Shown piece after piece: positions 1 to 9,729 of a stretch of 64,000 nt of DNA (positions within the stretch are counted from its first letter, which is position 1; every line of letters begins with the position of its first letter). A program made the position numbers and the translations under genes. Source of the stretch: Photobacterium angustum (GTDB lineage: Bacteria; Pseudomonadota; Gammaproteobacteria; Enterobacterales; Vibrionaceae); assembly GCF_002954615.1 (NCBI RefSeq), contig NZ_MSCJ01000001.1:2542001-2606000 (forward strand), read 5' to 3'. The notes under the pieces were generated by a model. The model saw only the letters and a list, made by a program, of their open reading frames with translations. It was not told where the DNA came from and made no database searches.

Positions 1-71
1 ACTTCCAGTGCTTTCGCAACCGCAGCTTCCAGTTCAACACGCTGCTGGGCTACCTGTTCTCTTACGTCCAT
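1..71 (-). CDS. pmbA: PmbA/TldE metalloprotease component, 5' end only (partial)
   Basis: Reading leftward from an ATG at 71, the peptide begins MDVREQVAQQRVELE and stays open to the window edge (about 23 codons). This matches the N-terminus of PmbA (TldE). PmbA pairs with TldD in a cytoplasmic metalloprotease known from E. coli for microcin B17 maturation and CcdA turnover. The catalytic region lies outside the window, so the call rests on the N-terminal sequence and the conserved position divergent from darP. The partner gene tldD is nearby at 807-2252 but in a separate transcription unit. Confidence 0.8.
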   Translation of the reverse strand, partial: MDVREQVAQQRVELEAAVAKALE

Positions 72-184
72 ACAATCACTTAAGGTTAGAGTTTTGCTTA
101 TTGGTTATAGAATAATGTAATTTACGCCCAAAATCGTTATTAAACTGATAAAATAGAGCTATTGATAGTGTTAGTGAGCCCATT

Positions 185-709
185 ATGAGCCGTAAAAACA
201 AGAAAGCCCCTTGGGATGAAGAAGAAGAAATCATCTGGGTAAGTAAATCCGAGATGAAACGCGACATGGATGCGCTACAAAAAATTGGTGAGGAGTTAGT
301 TGAATTAACACCTAATGCACTTGCTAAGATGCCTCTTGATGACGAAATGATGGATGCAATTAAAGACGCTCAGCGCTTTAATAAAGAAGCACGTCGCCGT
401 CAACTTCAATATATCGGTAAGCAAATGCGCTTTATCGACATTGAACCAATCCAAGCGGCATTAGATAAATTACGTAATAAGCACTCTCAGCATACCGTTG
501 CGCTGAAAAAGCTTGAGCTAAAGCGTGATAAGTTAATCGAAAATGGCGATAGCATGATCAATGCTATCTTAGTCGATCACCCAGATGCTGATCGCCAACA
601 TTTACGCCAGCTTGTTCGCCAAGCAACAAAAGAAAAATCACAAGAGAAGCCAGGTAAGGCTTACCGTGAAATTTTCCAATATTTAAAATCTTTATATCTA
701 GAAGACTAA
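185..709 (+). CDS. darP: Ribosome-associated protein DarP (YjgA family)
   Basis: A 174-residue protein that is highly charged and predicted all-helical, with a basic middle section (residues 65-120, including [16 protein letters not shown]) and an acidic N-terminus with a run of glutamates ([17 protein letters not shown]). These are hallmarks of the DarP/YjgA family, which associates with late 50S precursors during ribosome assembly. Length is typical. It is transcribed divergently from pmbA and ends at a bidirectional terminator shared with tldD. The ATG at 185 gives the family-typical start MSRKNK. No signal peptide or membrane segment is seen. Confidence 0.93.
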   Translation: MSRKNKKAPWDEEEEIIWVSKSEMKRDMDALQKIGEELVELTPNALAKMPLDDEMMDAIKDAQRFNKEARRRQLQYIGKQMRFIDIEPIQAALDKLRNKHSQHTVALKKLELKRDKLIENGDSMINAILVDHPDADRQHLRQLVRQATKEKSQEKPGKAYREIFQYLKSLYLED

Positions 710-743
710 GTGATCACTCACATTTTCTAGCACTGATAAAGTA

Positions 744-779
744 AAAAAAGCCAGCAAGGTTTATCCCTGCTGGCTTTTT
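744..779. terminator. Bidirectional intrinsic terminator between darP and tldD
   Basis: A 12-bp stem (AAAAAGCCAGCA pairing with TGCTGGCTTTTT) encloses an 11-base loop, with A and T runs on the two flanks. It can therefore terminate darP from the left and tldD from the right. Confidence 0.9.
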
Positions 780-806
780 CTTTATCAAATAGACGTGCGA
801 GAAGAT

Positions 807-2252
807 TTACTCAGTACCGCCTACTGTCATTGAATCAATTTTCAGGGTTGGCTGACCAACACCAACAGGTACGCTTTGTCCCGCTTTACCACACACACCC
901 ACACCACGGTCGATATCTAAGTCATTACCAACCATAGAAACTTGCTGCATCGCTTCAATACCGCTACCAATTAAAGTCGCACCTTTAATTGGACGAGTGA
1001 TCTTACCATTTTCAATTAAGTAAGCTTCTGATGCAGAGAATACAAATTTACCCGATGTGATATCGACCTGACCACCACCGAAGTTAGGGGCGTAGATACC
1101 CTTCTTCACGCTGGAAATAATTTCTTCCGGTGTATGCTCACCAGGCAGCATGTAAGTGTTTGTCATGCGAGGCATAGGTAAATGCGCATATGACTCACGA
1201 CGACCATTACCGGTAGGCGCTACGCCCATTAGACGTGCGTTAAGCTTATCTTGCATGTAGCCTTTTAACTTACCGCCTTCCACCAGCACATTGTATTGCG
1301 ATGGTGTGCCCTCATCATCAATGTTAATAGAGCCTCGACGATCAACCAGTGTACCGTCATCAACAATGGTACATAACGGTGATGTGACTTGCTCACCGAG
1401 TTGACCGGAGAACATCGATGAACCTTTACGGTTAAAGTCACCTTCAAGTCCATGACCAACAGCTTCGTGTAATAATACGCCAGGCCAACCTGCTCCCAAA
1501 ACCACAGGCATAGTACCTGCAGGGGCTGCCTCTGCTTCTAGGTTAATCAATGCTTGGCGGATAGCTTCATCAGCAAAATACAATGCTTGGCTTTTACCAT
1601 CGGTTTCAGTTAAGAACATTTCATAGCCGTAACGACCACCGCCACCCGCACTACCACGCTCACGTTTGTCGCCTTTTTCAACCAGAACACTGATAGATAA
1701 ACGAACAAGCGGGCGAATGTCTGCCGCATAAGTGCCATCAAGCGCGGCAACTAACACCTCTTCATAGACACCATTGATGCTAACAGACACTTCAGTGACT
1801 AATGGCTCTTTAGTCCGAATATAACGGTCAATCTCTTCCAATAATGCAATTTTTTGAAATTTATCAAGACTGCCTAATGGATTAATAGGGGCATAAATAC
1901 CCGATGGTGTTAGTGGGCTGAAAGTTTGTACTTTGCCACTTCCCCCTTGGCGCACAATACCACGTGCCGCTTTGGCACTTTGCGTTAATGCCAATGGGTT
2001 TATTTGATCAGAATATGCAAAACCTGTTTTTTCGCCAGCAACCGCACGTACACCTACACCGCGATCGATATTAAACGAACCATCTTTAATAATACTGTCT
2101 TCCAGTACTAATGACTCATGCCAGCAAGATTGGAAATAAATATCGGCATAATCCACATCTCTTGCTGCAATTAGCCCAAGGATATTATGCAGTTCATCAC
2201 GGCCAAGACCTGATTGGTCTAGCATGGTATTTTCTACGGTGTTAAGGGTCAT
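807..2252 (-). CDS. tldD: TldD zinc metalloprotease
   Basis: A 481-residue cytoplasmic protein of the TldD/PmbA family. The catalytic zinc motif HEAVGH is at residues 262-267. A late cysteine at residue 454, in the segment [10 protein letters not shown], corresponds to the third zinc ligand known in E. coli TldD. The N-terminal domain (including [19 protein letters not shown], about residues 39-57) is typical of the family. TldD forms a heterodimer with PmbA that degrades unfolded peptides. It is last in the minus-strand series rng, yhdP, amidase, tldD, and its stop lies just before the bidirectional terminator at 744-779. The ATG at 2252 matches the family start. Confidence 0.96.
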   Translation of the reverse strand: MTLNTVENTMLDQSGLGRDELHNILGLIAARDVDYADIYFQSCWHESLVLEDSIIKDGSFNIDRGVGVRAVAGEKTGFAYSDQINPLALTQSAKAARGIVRQGGSGKVQTFSPLTPSGIYAPINPLGSLDKFQKIALLEEIDRYIRTKEPLVTEVSVSINGVYEEVLVAALDGTYAADIRPLVRLSISVLVEKGDKRERGSAGGGGRYGYEMFLTETDGKSQALYFADEAIRQALINLEAEAAPAGTMPVVLGAGWPGVLLHEAVGHGLEGDFNRKGSSMFSGQLGEQVTSPLCTIVDDGTLVDRRGSINIDDEGTPSQYNVLVEGGKLKGYMQDKLNARLMGVAPTGNGRRESYAHLPMPRMTNTYMLPGEHTPEEIISSVKKGIYAPNFGGGQVDITSGKFVFSASEAYLIENGKITRPIKGATLIGSGIEAMQQVSMVGNDLDIDRGVGVCGKAGQSVPVGVGQPTLKIDSMTVGGTE

Positions 2253-2271
2253 TAATTCGCTCTTAAATTAT

Positions 2272-3090
2272 TTAGCGCGGTTGAACACAAAATTTGGTAT
2301 GTTCAGCAACAGGCATGTTGGCGCGGATCTTCTCAGATAATTGTAAATCAATATTGGCAGTCAGAACACCGGTGCCTTGCTGCTGACACGCAACAATTTG
2401 CCCCCAAGGATCAATAATCATTGAGTGGCCCCATGTTTCTCGCCCTTCATTATGCTCGCCCCATTGTGCTGCGGCAATCACCCAACACTGAGTTTCAATA
2501 GCACGAGCTCGTAATAATACTTCCCAGTGTGCTTTACCGGTTAATTTAGTAAAAGCTGCGGGCACAACAATAATATCAGCGCCTTGTGCGCGTAATGCAC
2601 TATATTGCAACGGAAATCTTACATCATAACAAATCGACATGCCGATATTGCCATACGGTGTTTCTACAACTTTAAGCTCATCACCCGCTTTAAAAGTATC
2701 AGACTCTCGATAGCTACGGTGTTTATCAGCAACATCGACATCGAACATATGTAATTTATTATAATGTTCTTGGAGTTGACCTTTATCGTTATATAACAAG
2801 CTGGTTGATGTGATTGAACCATCAGGTTGCAAGATAGGCATTGAACCCAGTAAAAGCCAAATACCTAACTTTTCAGTTAATGCTGATAATTCTTTTTGAA
2901 ATGGGCCATCATTGAGTGGTTCAGCCCATTTCTGGTAATCTGCTTTACTACCAAAAACTAAAGTATTTTCAGGAGTAACAACCAATTTAGCCCCTTGTAG
3001 CTGAAGCCCTTTCACTTTCTTTTTTAATTTAGTGAGATTATGTTCAGGATCGGCTCCCGAATTCATTTGTACTAAACCAATCTTCGCCAT
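2272..3090 (-). CDS. Carbon-nitrogen hydrolase (nitrilase superfamily, Nit-type amidase)
   Basis: 272 residues from the ATG at 3090, which has a strong Shine-Dalgarno (GGAGAAGG) directly upstream. An in-frame ATG 24 bases earlier lacks one. The nitrilase catalytic triad is visible as Glu41 (VTPENTL), Lys112 (YNKLHMF) and Cys154 (SICYDVRFP). This family hydrolyses amide bonds of small molecules. The best-known close relatives are Nit1/NitX enzymes that repair deaminated glutathione, so that substrate is likely but not proven here. It lies between yhdP and tldD, an arrangement common in gammaproteobacteria. No signal peptide, so it is cytoplasmic. Confidence 0.85.
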   Translation of the reverse strand: MAKIGLVQMNSGADPEHNLTKLKKKVKGLQLQGAKLVVTPENTLVFGSKADYQKWAEPLNDGPFQKELSALTEKLGIWLLLGSMPILQPDGSITSTSLLYNDKGQLQEHYNKLHMFDVDVADKHRSYRESDTFKAGDELKVVETPYGNIGMSICYDVRFPLQYSALRAQGADIIVVPAAFTKLTGKAHWEVLLRARAIETQCWVIAAAQWGEHNEGRETWGHSMIIDPWGQIVACQQQGTGVLTANIDLQLSEKIRANMPVAEHTKFCVQPR

Positions 3091-3201
3091 GACCTTCTCC
3101 CTGAGCCTATACACTCGTTGCTCGCAATCTTTCTAAAGCCTCAATTGCTCTTTCTTTGTTGTACCACTGATAAAAATTAACGCAATATATTCATTTATAG
3201 C

Positions 3202-6200
3202 TTACTTATCAGGTACGGTATATTCGCCCGATAAACGTGAACGCTCAGTAACATCTGGCGATTGAATCGGGCCTGTTACTTGGTAATTGACTTGGGTGAT
3301 CACATCTAACACTGGCGATAACACCGTTGAAATAGCTAACACATATAACGCTGTTTGTGGCGCAACAGCAAAAGCGGTTAAAACAGGTAAGCCCGAGGTA
3401 AAGTCAGGAATAAACTTCACATTTGCATCAACCTTTTCATTCACCAGATCAACCTTACCTTTAATGTACATATCACCTGCTAATGCTTGCATCTTAATAT
3501 TGTTACTATAAAAGGTGCCTTGCTTAATTGTTCCTGTCCCTTTGATATAGTTAAATGCCAAGCCTTTATCAAATACCCCAGAGAAATCGAGCTGCATTTT
3601 TCGAATAATAGAATCTAAACTAAACAGGCCAAGTAATCTCCCTGCGCCAAATGCACCACTGACCAGCCCTTTACCAATATCTGTTTTCACATTGCCATTT
3701 AATGTTCGGCGATCCATTGCCCAAGGTGAACCTTGCCATGACGCAGAGATGCTCGTATCAAACGATGCATTTTGCACGCCACCTTCAATACCAAAGCGAT
3801 TTAAAAAATCAGAGCTATTGTCACCTTTCACCATGAAACTTAACGCCGAATGATTACGATTATCTTTAAAATACCAATGTCCATCAGCATCTAACTTGAT
3901 ATTACCTGCATTAATATTGAACGTTTTCAATGTTAATTGATTTGAGGATTTCTCAAGTACAGCATTGACTTGTCCTAATCGATAACCCTGTAGCCATGCA
4001 TCCGATACCGTAAGTTTAATCGCAGGGATCGCAGCCATTACCTTACGATCTAGCGCTGTGACTATCGGAGATAATAAAGGAGGCGCTTTTTTAGTAACAT
4101 CAGCTTGCTGCTGAGTAACTGACTTTTTATCTAATTGTGGAAAGTTAAGATGAAGGGATTTAAAGATCGCATTCACCGTATTTTTCTGATCCCAAGTAAT
4201 ATAGCCTTCAGCTTGTCGGCTCTCTAATTTCGCGGACCACTGATGACCATGTTTGATATGCAAATTAACATCATTCCACACTAACCCGCCCAAGGTTAAC
4301 TGCTTAACTTTTGCCTCTATCTTATTTGGGATCGGCCATACAATCCCCTCATTACCATGGCTTTTATTGGTGTTTGATTGTTGCCACTTATTCGCAAGAG
4401 CAATCCACGGATCAACATTGAATGCCTTAGTATCAATATTCACCACATGTCCAATACCTAATGTTGGCTCAATTTCTTTTTTACCAATCATCAAATCACT
4501 GGCTGCTAATTGTGGTTTTCCATCAATAAGGTTCACACGTACTTGGTAAGCCGCATCTGGTAACTGAAGTTGCCCATTAAAAGTTTGTGCATTGCCATCA
4601 ACATTCACCGTCATAAACTGCGATTGATTAGGCTTAGGTTGATAAGATAACGGATAGGGTAAATCACTCTTTATATGGGTAAGAGGTATTAAGCTTTTTA
4701 CTTTGTAAGTAAAATCGTCACCTTCTAAATCCACCTGAACATCTGTTTTCCAATCACTGCTACCGGATAAGTGATTTAATAATTGAGCAGGAGCATAAGG
4801 TTGTAAACGAGCGACTTGCCAATCGCCAGCCACATTAACATTCACTCGGTAGTGATTGCTTTCAACACTATTACCCGTAAATCCAAGTCCTACCGGTTGT
4901 TCAAATAGCTTGCCGCTTAAGCCTTCGGCCCTAATTTTTTCATTATCAAAGGTTAAACTACCGTAAGTATTATCAATAATCAGAGGTGGTGTTTGTAAAT
5001 CGATACGATTATTTTTAAAAAATACCTGACCTTTCGCATCCACATCACTGCCGTCAAAAGGAATATCAAGTGTTAATTTAGCAGTAACAGGCCCATTCAC
5101 CCTCACCGTTTGTAATGCGCTCCCCACAGAATCAGCTAATGGCGTTTTAAGCATGTACTCTGTGACATCTTTGCCGCTAGCAGCAAGATCAAGTGCTAGT
5201 TTCAAATGTCCATCAGGGGATAATTTTGCACCACCAACCACATTAGAACCGACTGCTGATAGCGTTTTTACATAACTGGCATCGAGCGTCATGCGATCAT
5301 TTTTAAAGCCTAAATTAAGATTGAGATCAGTTAACAATGGCCAATCAGGATCAAACTGGAATTTTGCTTTTTTCAGTGGGACCTTAACTTCAAAGACACC
5401 ATCATGATTAGGATAAGGGAATGTGTTTAAAGGACCAAACCACAGTAGCTCAGCATCTTTCACCGTACCGCCTTTTATAGCGGTAGCTAGATAATGGGTT
5501 AATTTATTACCAAGCGCTGGGCGAGGTAAATAACGCCATGTTTGCCCTGCATCTTTAACAGACACTTCACCATAAAAAGCCAACCATGCTGGCGCTTTTT
5601 GATAAAAATCGAGTCTAAATTGCCCTTTTGCATTGAGATCTGGAGTGGCAACACTCAATTTATCGCTCCATAAACTGGTGCCTTGATTATCATGTTTCCA
5701 ATACGCATCAATCGTCGCGTCATTGATCTTTAATGGTTTAGGAAAAACCTTACCATAAGGCAGAGCATCATCATCGACTCGAATGTTCACTGTACCTTGT
5801 GTTGTATCACCAGCAATACGCGCATTTAACTTATTAATACCAGGTAATAACTGCCACTGCTTAAACGCTAAATCATCCAGATTTAATGAAAAATGAATCG
5901 GCTTATCTTGCTCACCTGCAACCCGAATTTTTGTCACCAGTCCTGTCGGCTGTAACTCGGTGATAGCTTCCGTAATGCTGTTAGACTTGGGTAAAAAAGA
6001 TCGCAATGGTAGTAATCGATCTAATTTGATATTGGTCAGTGCCGCTTTCCAATTTACAGGATGCCATTGCTTATTAAGTGAAAATTGCGCTGCGACATCA
6101 AATTTAGGCCACGATATCTTATCGGTAGTAATATCAAATTTCTCAGTATCAATACGCCATACTCGTTGCTGCTTATCAAAGGTAGGATTTAGCGCAACAA

Positions 6201-7074
6201 CACCACCATTAATAATAATTTGGTGGGATTTATGTTGAGTCGTCCAATCAATATGACTTTTGGCAAGTTGGATCATCGCTGAACTTATCGTGCCTTGATC
6301 TAACGATAACCACGCTTGCATACTCAATTTACTGTCTGAAATATCAGCAACACCAGTAAATTTTTTATTTAGCCACGGTGTGACCGAAATATTTTTTCCT
6401 TTGAGATATAGCGTTCCATTAAGACTAGACAAACCACCTTGTTCGGTAATATCTGCTTTTATGTCAACTTGACCTAATTGACTATTAATCAATCCAACAG
6501 AACCTTCAGCAAAATGATGCCCTCCCTCATTTCGCCAGTTAAGTTGTGTAACGGCTAAATGTAGTGCTTTACCAGAAGGAGAAGGTACGGTGACCGTCGC
6601 GTTTTTTAATGTGACATTATTAATACGCGTGAAAAAAAACTGTTCTAACCGTTTAGCAAAAGAAATATCAGAAGAGGGTTTTGAAGCACTACGTGGGAGT
6701 TGTGTAATATCTAAATCGAATTGCTCAATCTGGACATGTTTAAAGACGGGTCTAAATGTCATCACCGACTGCCAGAAATCTAAATAGATCTCGGCTTGTC
6801 CAACCTTAACTAATGGGGCTGAATGATTATTCTCAGCCACCGATAGTTGATTAAATTTTATTTCGGGGCCCGATAGTAGCCAGCGTCCATCAATATTTTC
6901 TACCGATATTTTCGTATGTGTTTGCTGAGAAAGCCATTGTGCTATTGGCTGACGATAATGGTCAAGGTGAGGAAGAGAAAAGCGGATAGTGCTGATCAAA
7001 ATAGCCAATGTTACTGCAACAATAACCACTATCCACAATACACCACGTAAGGTTTTTATCACCATACGGTTCAC
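3202..7074 (-). CDS. yhdP: YhdP family AsmA-like inter-membrane lipid transport protein
   Basis: A 1290-residue protein with one N-terminal membrane segment (residues about 9-30, including GVLWIVVIVAVTLAILI) followed by a very long periplasmic region rich in beta-strand. The C-terminus has the AsmA-type pattern, with DFSGVFDKGLAFNYIKGTGT near residues 1165-1185. E. coli YhdP is one of the AsmA-like bridge proteins (with TamB and YdbH) that move phospholipid to the outer membrane, and length and layout agree. The listed start is a GTG at 7074, with an in-frame ATG three codons later, and I cannot separate the two. It is 22 bases downstream of rng and likely co-transcribed. Confidence 0.9.
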   Translation of the reverse strand: MNRMVIKTLRGVLWIVVIVAVTLAILISTIRFSLPHLDHYRQPIAQWLSQQTHTKISVENIDGRWLLSGPEIKFNQLSVAENNHSAPLVKVGQAEIYLDFWQSVMTFRPVFKHVQIEQFDLDITQLPRSASKPSSDISFAKRLEQFFFTRINNVTLKNATVTVPSPSGKALHLAVTQLNWRNEGGHHFAEGSVGLINSQLGQVDIKADITEQGGLSSLNGTLYLKGKNISVTPWLNKKFTGVADISDSKLSMQAWLSLDQGTISSAMIQLAKSHIDWTTQHKSHQIIINGGVVALNPTFDKQQRVWRIDTEKFDITTDKISWPKFDVAAQFSLNKQWHPVNWKAALTNIKLDRLLPLRSFLPKSNSITEAITELQPTGLVTKIRVAGEQDKPIHFSLNLDDLAFKQWQLLPGINKLNARIAGDTTQGTVNIRVDDDALPYGKVFPKPLKINDATIDAYWKHDNQGTSLWSDKLSVATPDLNAKGQFRLDFYQKAPAWLAFYGEVSVKDAGQTWRYLPRPALGNKLTHYLATAIKGGTVKDAELLWFGPLNTFPYPNHDGVFEVKVPLKKAKFQFDPDWPLLTDLNLNLGFKNDRMTLDASYVKTLSAVGSNVVGGAKLSPDGHLKLALDLAASGKDVTEYMLKTPLADSVGSALQTVRVNGPVTAKLTLDIPFDGSDVDAKGQVFFKNNRIDLQTPPLIIDNTYGSLTFDNEKIRAEGLSGKLFEQPVGLGFTGNSVESNHYRVNVNVAGDWQVARLQPYAPAQLLNHLSGSSDWKTDVQVDLEGDDFTYKVKSLIPLTHIKSDLPYPLSYQPKPNQSQFMTVNVDGNAQTFNGQLQLPDAAYQVRVNLIDGKPQLAASDLMIGKKEIEPTLGIGHVVNIDTKAFNVDPWIALANKWQQSNTNKSHGNEGIVWPIPNKIEAKVKQLTLGGLVWNDVNLHIKHGHQWSAKLESRQAEGYITWDQKNTVNAIFKSLHLNFPQLDKKSVTQQQADVTKKAPPLLSPIVTALDRKVMAAIPAIKLTVSDAWLQGYRLGQVNAVLEKSSNQLTLKTFNINAGNIKLDADGHWYFKDNRNHSALSFMVKGDNSSDFLNRFGIEGGVQNASFDTSISASWQGSPWAMDRRTLNGNVKTDIGKGLVSGAFGAGRLLGLFSLDSIIRKMQLDFSGVFDKGLAFNYIKGTGTIKQGTFYSNNIKMQALAGDMYIKGKVDLVNEKVDANVKFIPDFTSGLPVLTAFAVAPQTALYVLAISTVLSPVLDVITQVNYQVTGPIQSPDVTERSRLSGEYTVPDK

Positions 7075-7096
7075 TGACTCTTCCCCATCTGTATCA

Positions 7097-8566
7097 TTAC
7101 ATCATTACCACATCAAACTGCTCTTGGTTATACAGCGGCTCTGGCTTTATTTTTACTTGTTTACCAATAAAGACCTCAAGCTCAGCTAATGCATGCGATT
7201 CATCACCCATAAGAGCCTCACCCACCGCGGATGAAACATACACGATAAATCGATCAGCATCGTAAGCACGATTGACTCGGGTTATTTCTCGCAACACCTC
7301 ATAACAAACACTTTCAACTGTTTTCACCGTACCACGACCATCACAAGATGGACACGTGCCACACAACACATGTTCAATACTTTCACGAGTACGCTTACGC
7401 GTCATTTCAACCAAGCCTAATTGCGTAAAGCCATTAATATTGGTTTTCACTCGATCATAAGAAAGTGCTTGCTCAAGTGCTTGTAAAACGCGTTGTTGGT
7501 GTTCATCTGAAATCATATCGATAAAGTCAATAATGATAATGCCGCCTAAATTACGTAAACGTAATTGGCGTGCGATCGCTTTCGTTGCTTCAATATTGGT
7601 ATTAAAAATAGTCTCGTCGAGATTTCTTCGCCCAACAAACGCACCGGTATTAATATCAACCGTGGTCATCGCTTCTGTTTGATCTATGATCAAATACCCG
7701 CCAGACTTCATTTCAACTTTACGATCTAAGGAACGTTGAATTTCAGACTCAGTATCATAGAGATCAAAGATAGGCTGCTGGCCTGAATAATATTCAATAT
7801 TATCTGTTACTTCAGGTACAAACTCATCTGTAAATTCTTTTAATTTATCAAACGCTTGGCGCGAGTCGACTTTGATGTTATCAATTTCAGTACCAACAAA
7901 ATCACGTAAGATACGTTGCGCAAGTCCTAGCTCGCCATACAGCATCGAACGTGGCTTATACTTAGCACGACGCTCTAATACTTTACGCCATAAGTGCTTT
8001 AAAAAAGCGGCATCTTGAGCGACTTCATCAGTATTCGCTCCTTCTGCAGCCGTTCGAATAATAAAGCCACCTAAATCATCACAATGCTGTAAAACCGCTT
8101 TTTTCAAACGGTCACGCTCTTTCTCACTTTCAATCCGCTGAGACACACCAACATGGCTTGCTCCCGGCATAAAAACAAGGTAGCGAGACGGTAAGGTAAT
8201 ATCAGTCGTTAAACGCGCACCTTTAGTTCCCAGAGGATCTTTCACCACCTGTACGACAATGTCTTGCCCTTGACGAACAAGCTCTGAAATGTCGCGCACC
8301 TGAAATTGTTTTTTCTCATTTTCAGCCACGCATTCAGTGTGGGGAACAATATCTGAAGCATGTAAAAATGCAGCTTTATCTAACCCAATATCGACAAATG
8401 CAGCCTGCATACCAGGAAGTACGCGACTTACTCGCCCTTTGTAAATATTTCCGACGATACCGCGTTTCGATTCACGTTCAATGTGGATCTCTTGCAATAC
8501 GCCATGTTCAATCATTGCGACACGGGTTTCACTCGGCGTCACATTGATCAGCAGCTCAGTGCTCAT
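7097..8566 (-). CDS. rng: Ribonuclease G
   Basis: 489 residues, the usual RNase G length, without the C-terminal scaffold tail of RNase E. The N-terminal S1 domain lies around residues 38-125 (IVGNIYKGRVSRVLPGMQAAF). The catalytic metal-binding aspartates are in AMTTVDINTGAFVG and IIIDFIDM. A zinc-link motif, CGTCPSCDGRG, lies near residues 405-415. RNase G is a single-strand 5'-end-dependent endonuclease that processes 16S rRNA 5' ends and certain mRNAs in the cytoplasm. It sits 12 bases downstream of maf, a conserved pairing, and leads into yhdP. Confidence 0.96.
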   Translation of the reverse strand: MSTELLINVTPSETRVAMIEHGVLQEIHIERESKRGIVGNIYKGRVSRVLPGMQAAFVDIGLDKAAFLHASDIVPHTECVAENEKKQFQVRDISELVRQGQDIVVQVVKDPLGTKGARLTTDITLPSRYLVFMPGASHVGVSQRIESEKERDRLKKAVLQHCDDLGGFIIRTAAEGANTDEVAQDAAFLKHLWRKVLERRAKYKPRSMLYGELGLAQRILRDFVGTEIDNIKVDSRQAFDKLKEFTDEFVPEVTDNIEYYSGQQPIFDLYDTESEIQRSLDRKVEMKSGGYLIIDQTEAMTTVDINTGAFVGRRNLDETIFNTNIEATKAIARQLRLRNLGGIIIIDFIDMISDEHQQRVLQALEQALSYDRVKTNINGFTQLGLVEMTRKRTRESIEHVLCGTCPSCDGRGTVKTVESVCYEVLREITRVNRAYDADRFIVYVSSAVGEALMGDESHALAELEVFIGKQVKIKPEPLYNQEQFDVVMM

Positions 8567-8578
8567 GGTTGCCTCTAC

Positions 8579-9151
8579 TTATAACTTTAAAAAATCTTGT
8601 AACAGGATGTCGGTTTCCACTAGCGGTAACCCCATCACTGCATAAAAACTGCCATCGATGCGTTCAACGAATTTGCCACCTAAGCCTTGAATGCCATAAC
8701 TGCCCGCTTTATCTTGTGGCTCTCCACTTTGCCAATATTTTTTGATTTCGTTATCTGACAAAGGCTTAAACCACACTTGCGTGATCACTAGCTTAGTTTC
8801 AATCCTTTCTTTCGTTGCGACTGTCACTGCGGTCATCACTTGATGTTGACGACCAGACAGCATTTTCAGCATACGCGCTGCATCATTAAAATCGACAGGT
8901 TTTTCTAATATTTGCTGATCAGCCACAACAATTGTGTCAGATCCTAAAACAGGTAAATCAGCCGGCGCTGCTTTTACTCCAGCTAAAGCTTTATCGCGCG
9001 ATAAACGCTGAACATAATTTTCAGGGCTTTCGCCTGCTTGGTGGCACTCTTCAACATCTACCACAACACGTTCAAACTGATAGCCTAACTGATTTAATAA
9101 CTCCATTCGACGAGGCGAACCTGAAGCAAGATATAATTGAATTGCAGCCAT
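8579..9151 (-). CDS. maf: Maf family nucleoside triphosphate pyrophosphatase (YhdE type, dTTP/UTP)
   Basis: 190 residues from the ATG at 9151, preceded by GAGGTG at suitable spacing. An ATG four codons upstream is less likely. Maf signatures are visible: ASGSPRR at the N-terminus, LGSDTIVV near residue 68, and SYGIQGLGGKFVERIDGS near residues 151-168. Maf/YhdE proteins hydrolyse dTTP, UTP and modified pyrimidine triphosphates and act as house-cleaning enzymes. The SYGIQG segment points to the YhdE rather than the YceF branch. It lies just upstream of rng and is separated from mreD by a terminator. Confidence 0.93.
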   Translation of the reverse strand: MAAIQLYLASGSPRRMELLNQLGYQFERVVVDVEECHQAGESPENYVQRLSRDKALAGVKAAPADLPVLGSDTIVVADQQILEKPVDFNDAARMLKMLSGRQHQVMTAVTVATKERIETKLVITQVWFKPLSDNEIKKYWQSGEPQDKAGSYGIQGLGGKFVERIDGSFYAVMGLPLVETDILLQDFLKL

Positions 9152-9200
9152 GATACACCTCAAACTTACATTTATACTTTAAAAACATTTAATTATAAAT

Positions 9201-9227
9201 AAGGGGAAGACCAATTGGCTTCCCCTT
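9201..9227 (-). terminator. Terminator downstream of mreBCD
   Basis: Arms AAGGGGAAG and CTTCCCCTT flank a self-complementary core (CCAATTGG), so nearly the whole element can fold with one bulged base. On the minus strand the stem is followed by a T-rich stretch. It separates mreD from maf. Confidence 0.75.
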
Positions 9228-9240
9228 TATGTTATTGCGA

Positions 9241-9729
9241 TTAACGAATCGAAAACTTACGACGTATACGCCGTAATAATAAGAACAACCATGGCCATAA
9301 TATAAAGTTTAATACGACAGCCCATAATTGTTGTGGCTCAAAAGTCACATTAGAGACTAAGTATTCAGCCCAATATTCAATAAGCTTACCGGCTAATGAT
9401 AACAGCGCGAATACAATCGCTTGTTGTCCTAATGACAGGTTACGAAGCACTCTAAAATTTAAAGCAACAATGTAAGCAATCACCGACATCATTAAGCCAC
9501 GGACACCTAATGTAGAACCTAAAATTAAATCCCACAATAAGCCGATAATCAAAGCACTTCCCACGTTAACACGATGTGGTAAGGCTAATACCCAATAACA
9601 AGTAACCAATAAAACCCATGAAGGTCTAAACGGTTCCAACATTCCGGGCCAAGGAGCTGCTTGCAGCACCAGAGCAAAAACGAATGACAACCAAATCCAA
9701 ATTCGGCCATGTGCTTGGCTAGTTGGCAT
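9241..9729 (-). CDS. mreD: Rod shape-determining protein MreD
   Basis: 162 residues, almost entirely hydrophobic with about five membrane segments, which is typical MreD length and character. MreD is an inner-membrane component of the elongasome that links the MreB cytoskeleton to lateral wall synthesis with MreC, RodA and PBP2. Its ATG is preceded by AGGTG and overlaps the end of mreC by 11 bases, implying translational coupling. The gene closes the mreBCD operon at the hairpin at 9201-9227. Confidence 0.95.
   Translation of the reverse strand: MPTSQAHGRIWIWLSFVFALVLQAAPWPGMLEPFRPSWVLLVTCYWVLALPHRVNVGSALIIGLLWDLILGSTLGVRGLMMSVIAYIVALNFRVLRNLSLGQQAIVFALLSLAGKLIEYWAEYLVSNVTFEPQQLWAVVLNFILWPWLFLLLRRIRRKFSIR

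Noticed and set aside
4253..4549. Plus-strand open frames inside yhdP (also 3287-3511, 5960-6238)
   Set aside because: They lie opposite a well-supported long gene, lack ribosome-binding sites, and have no family resemblance.
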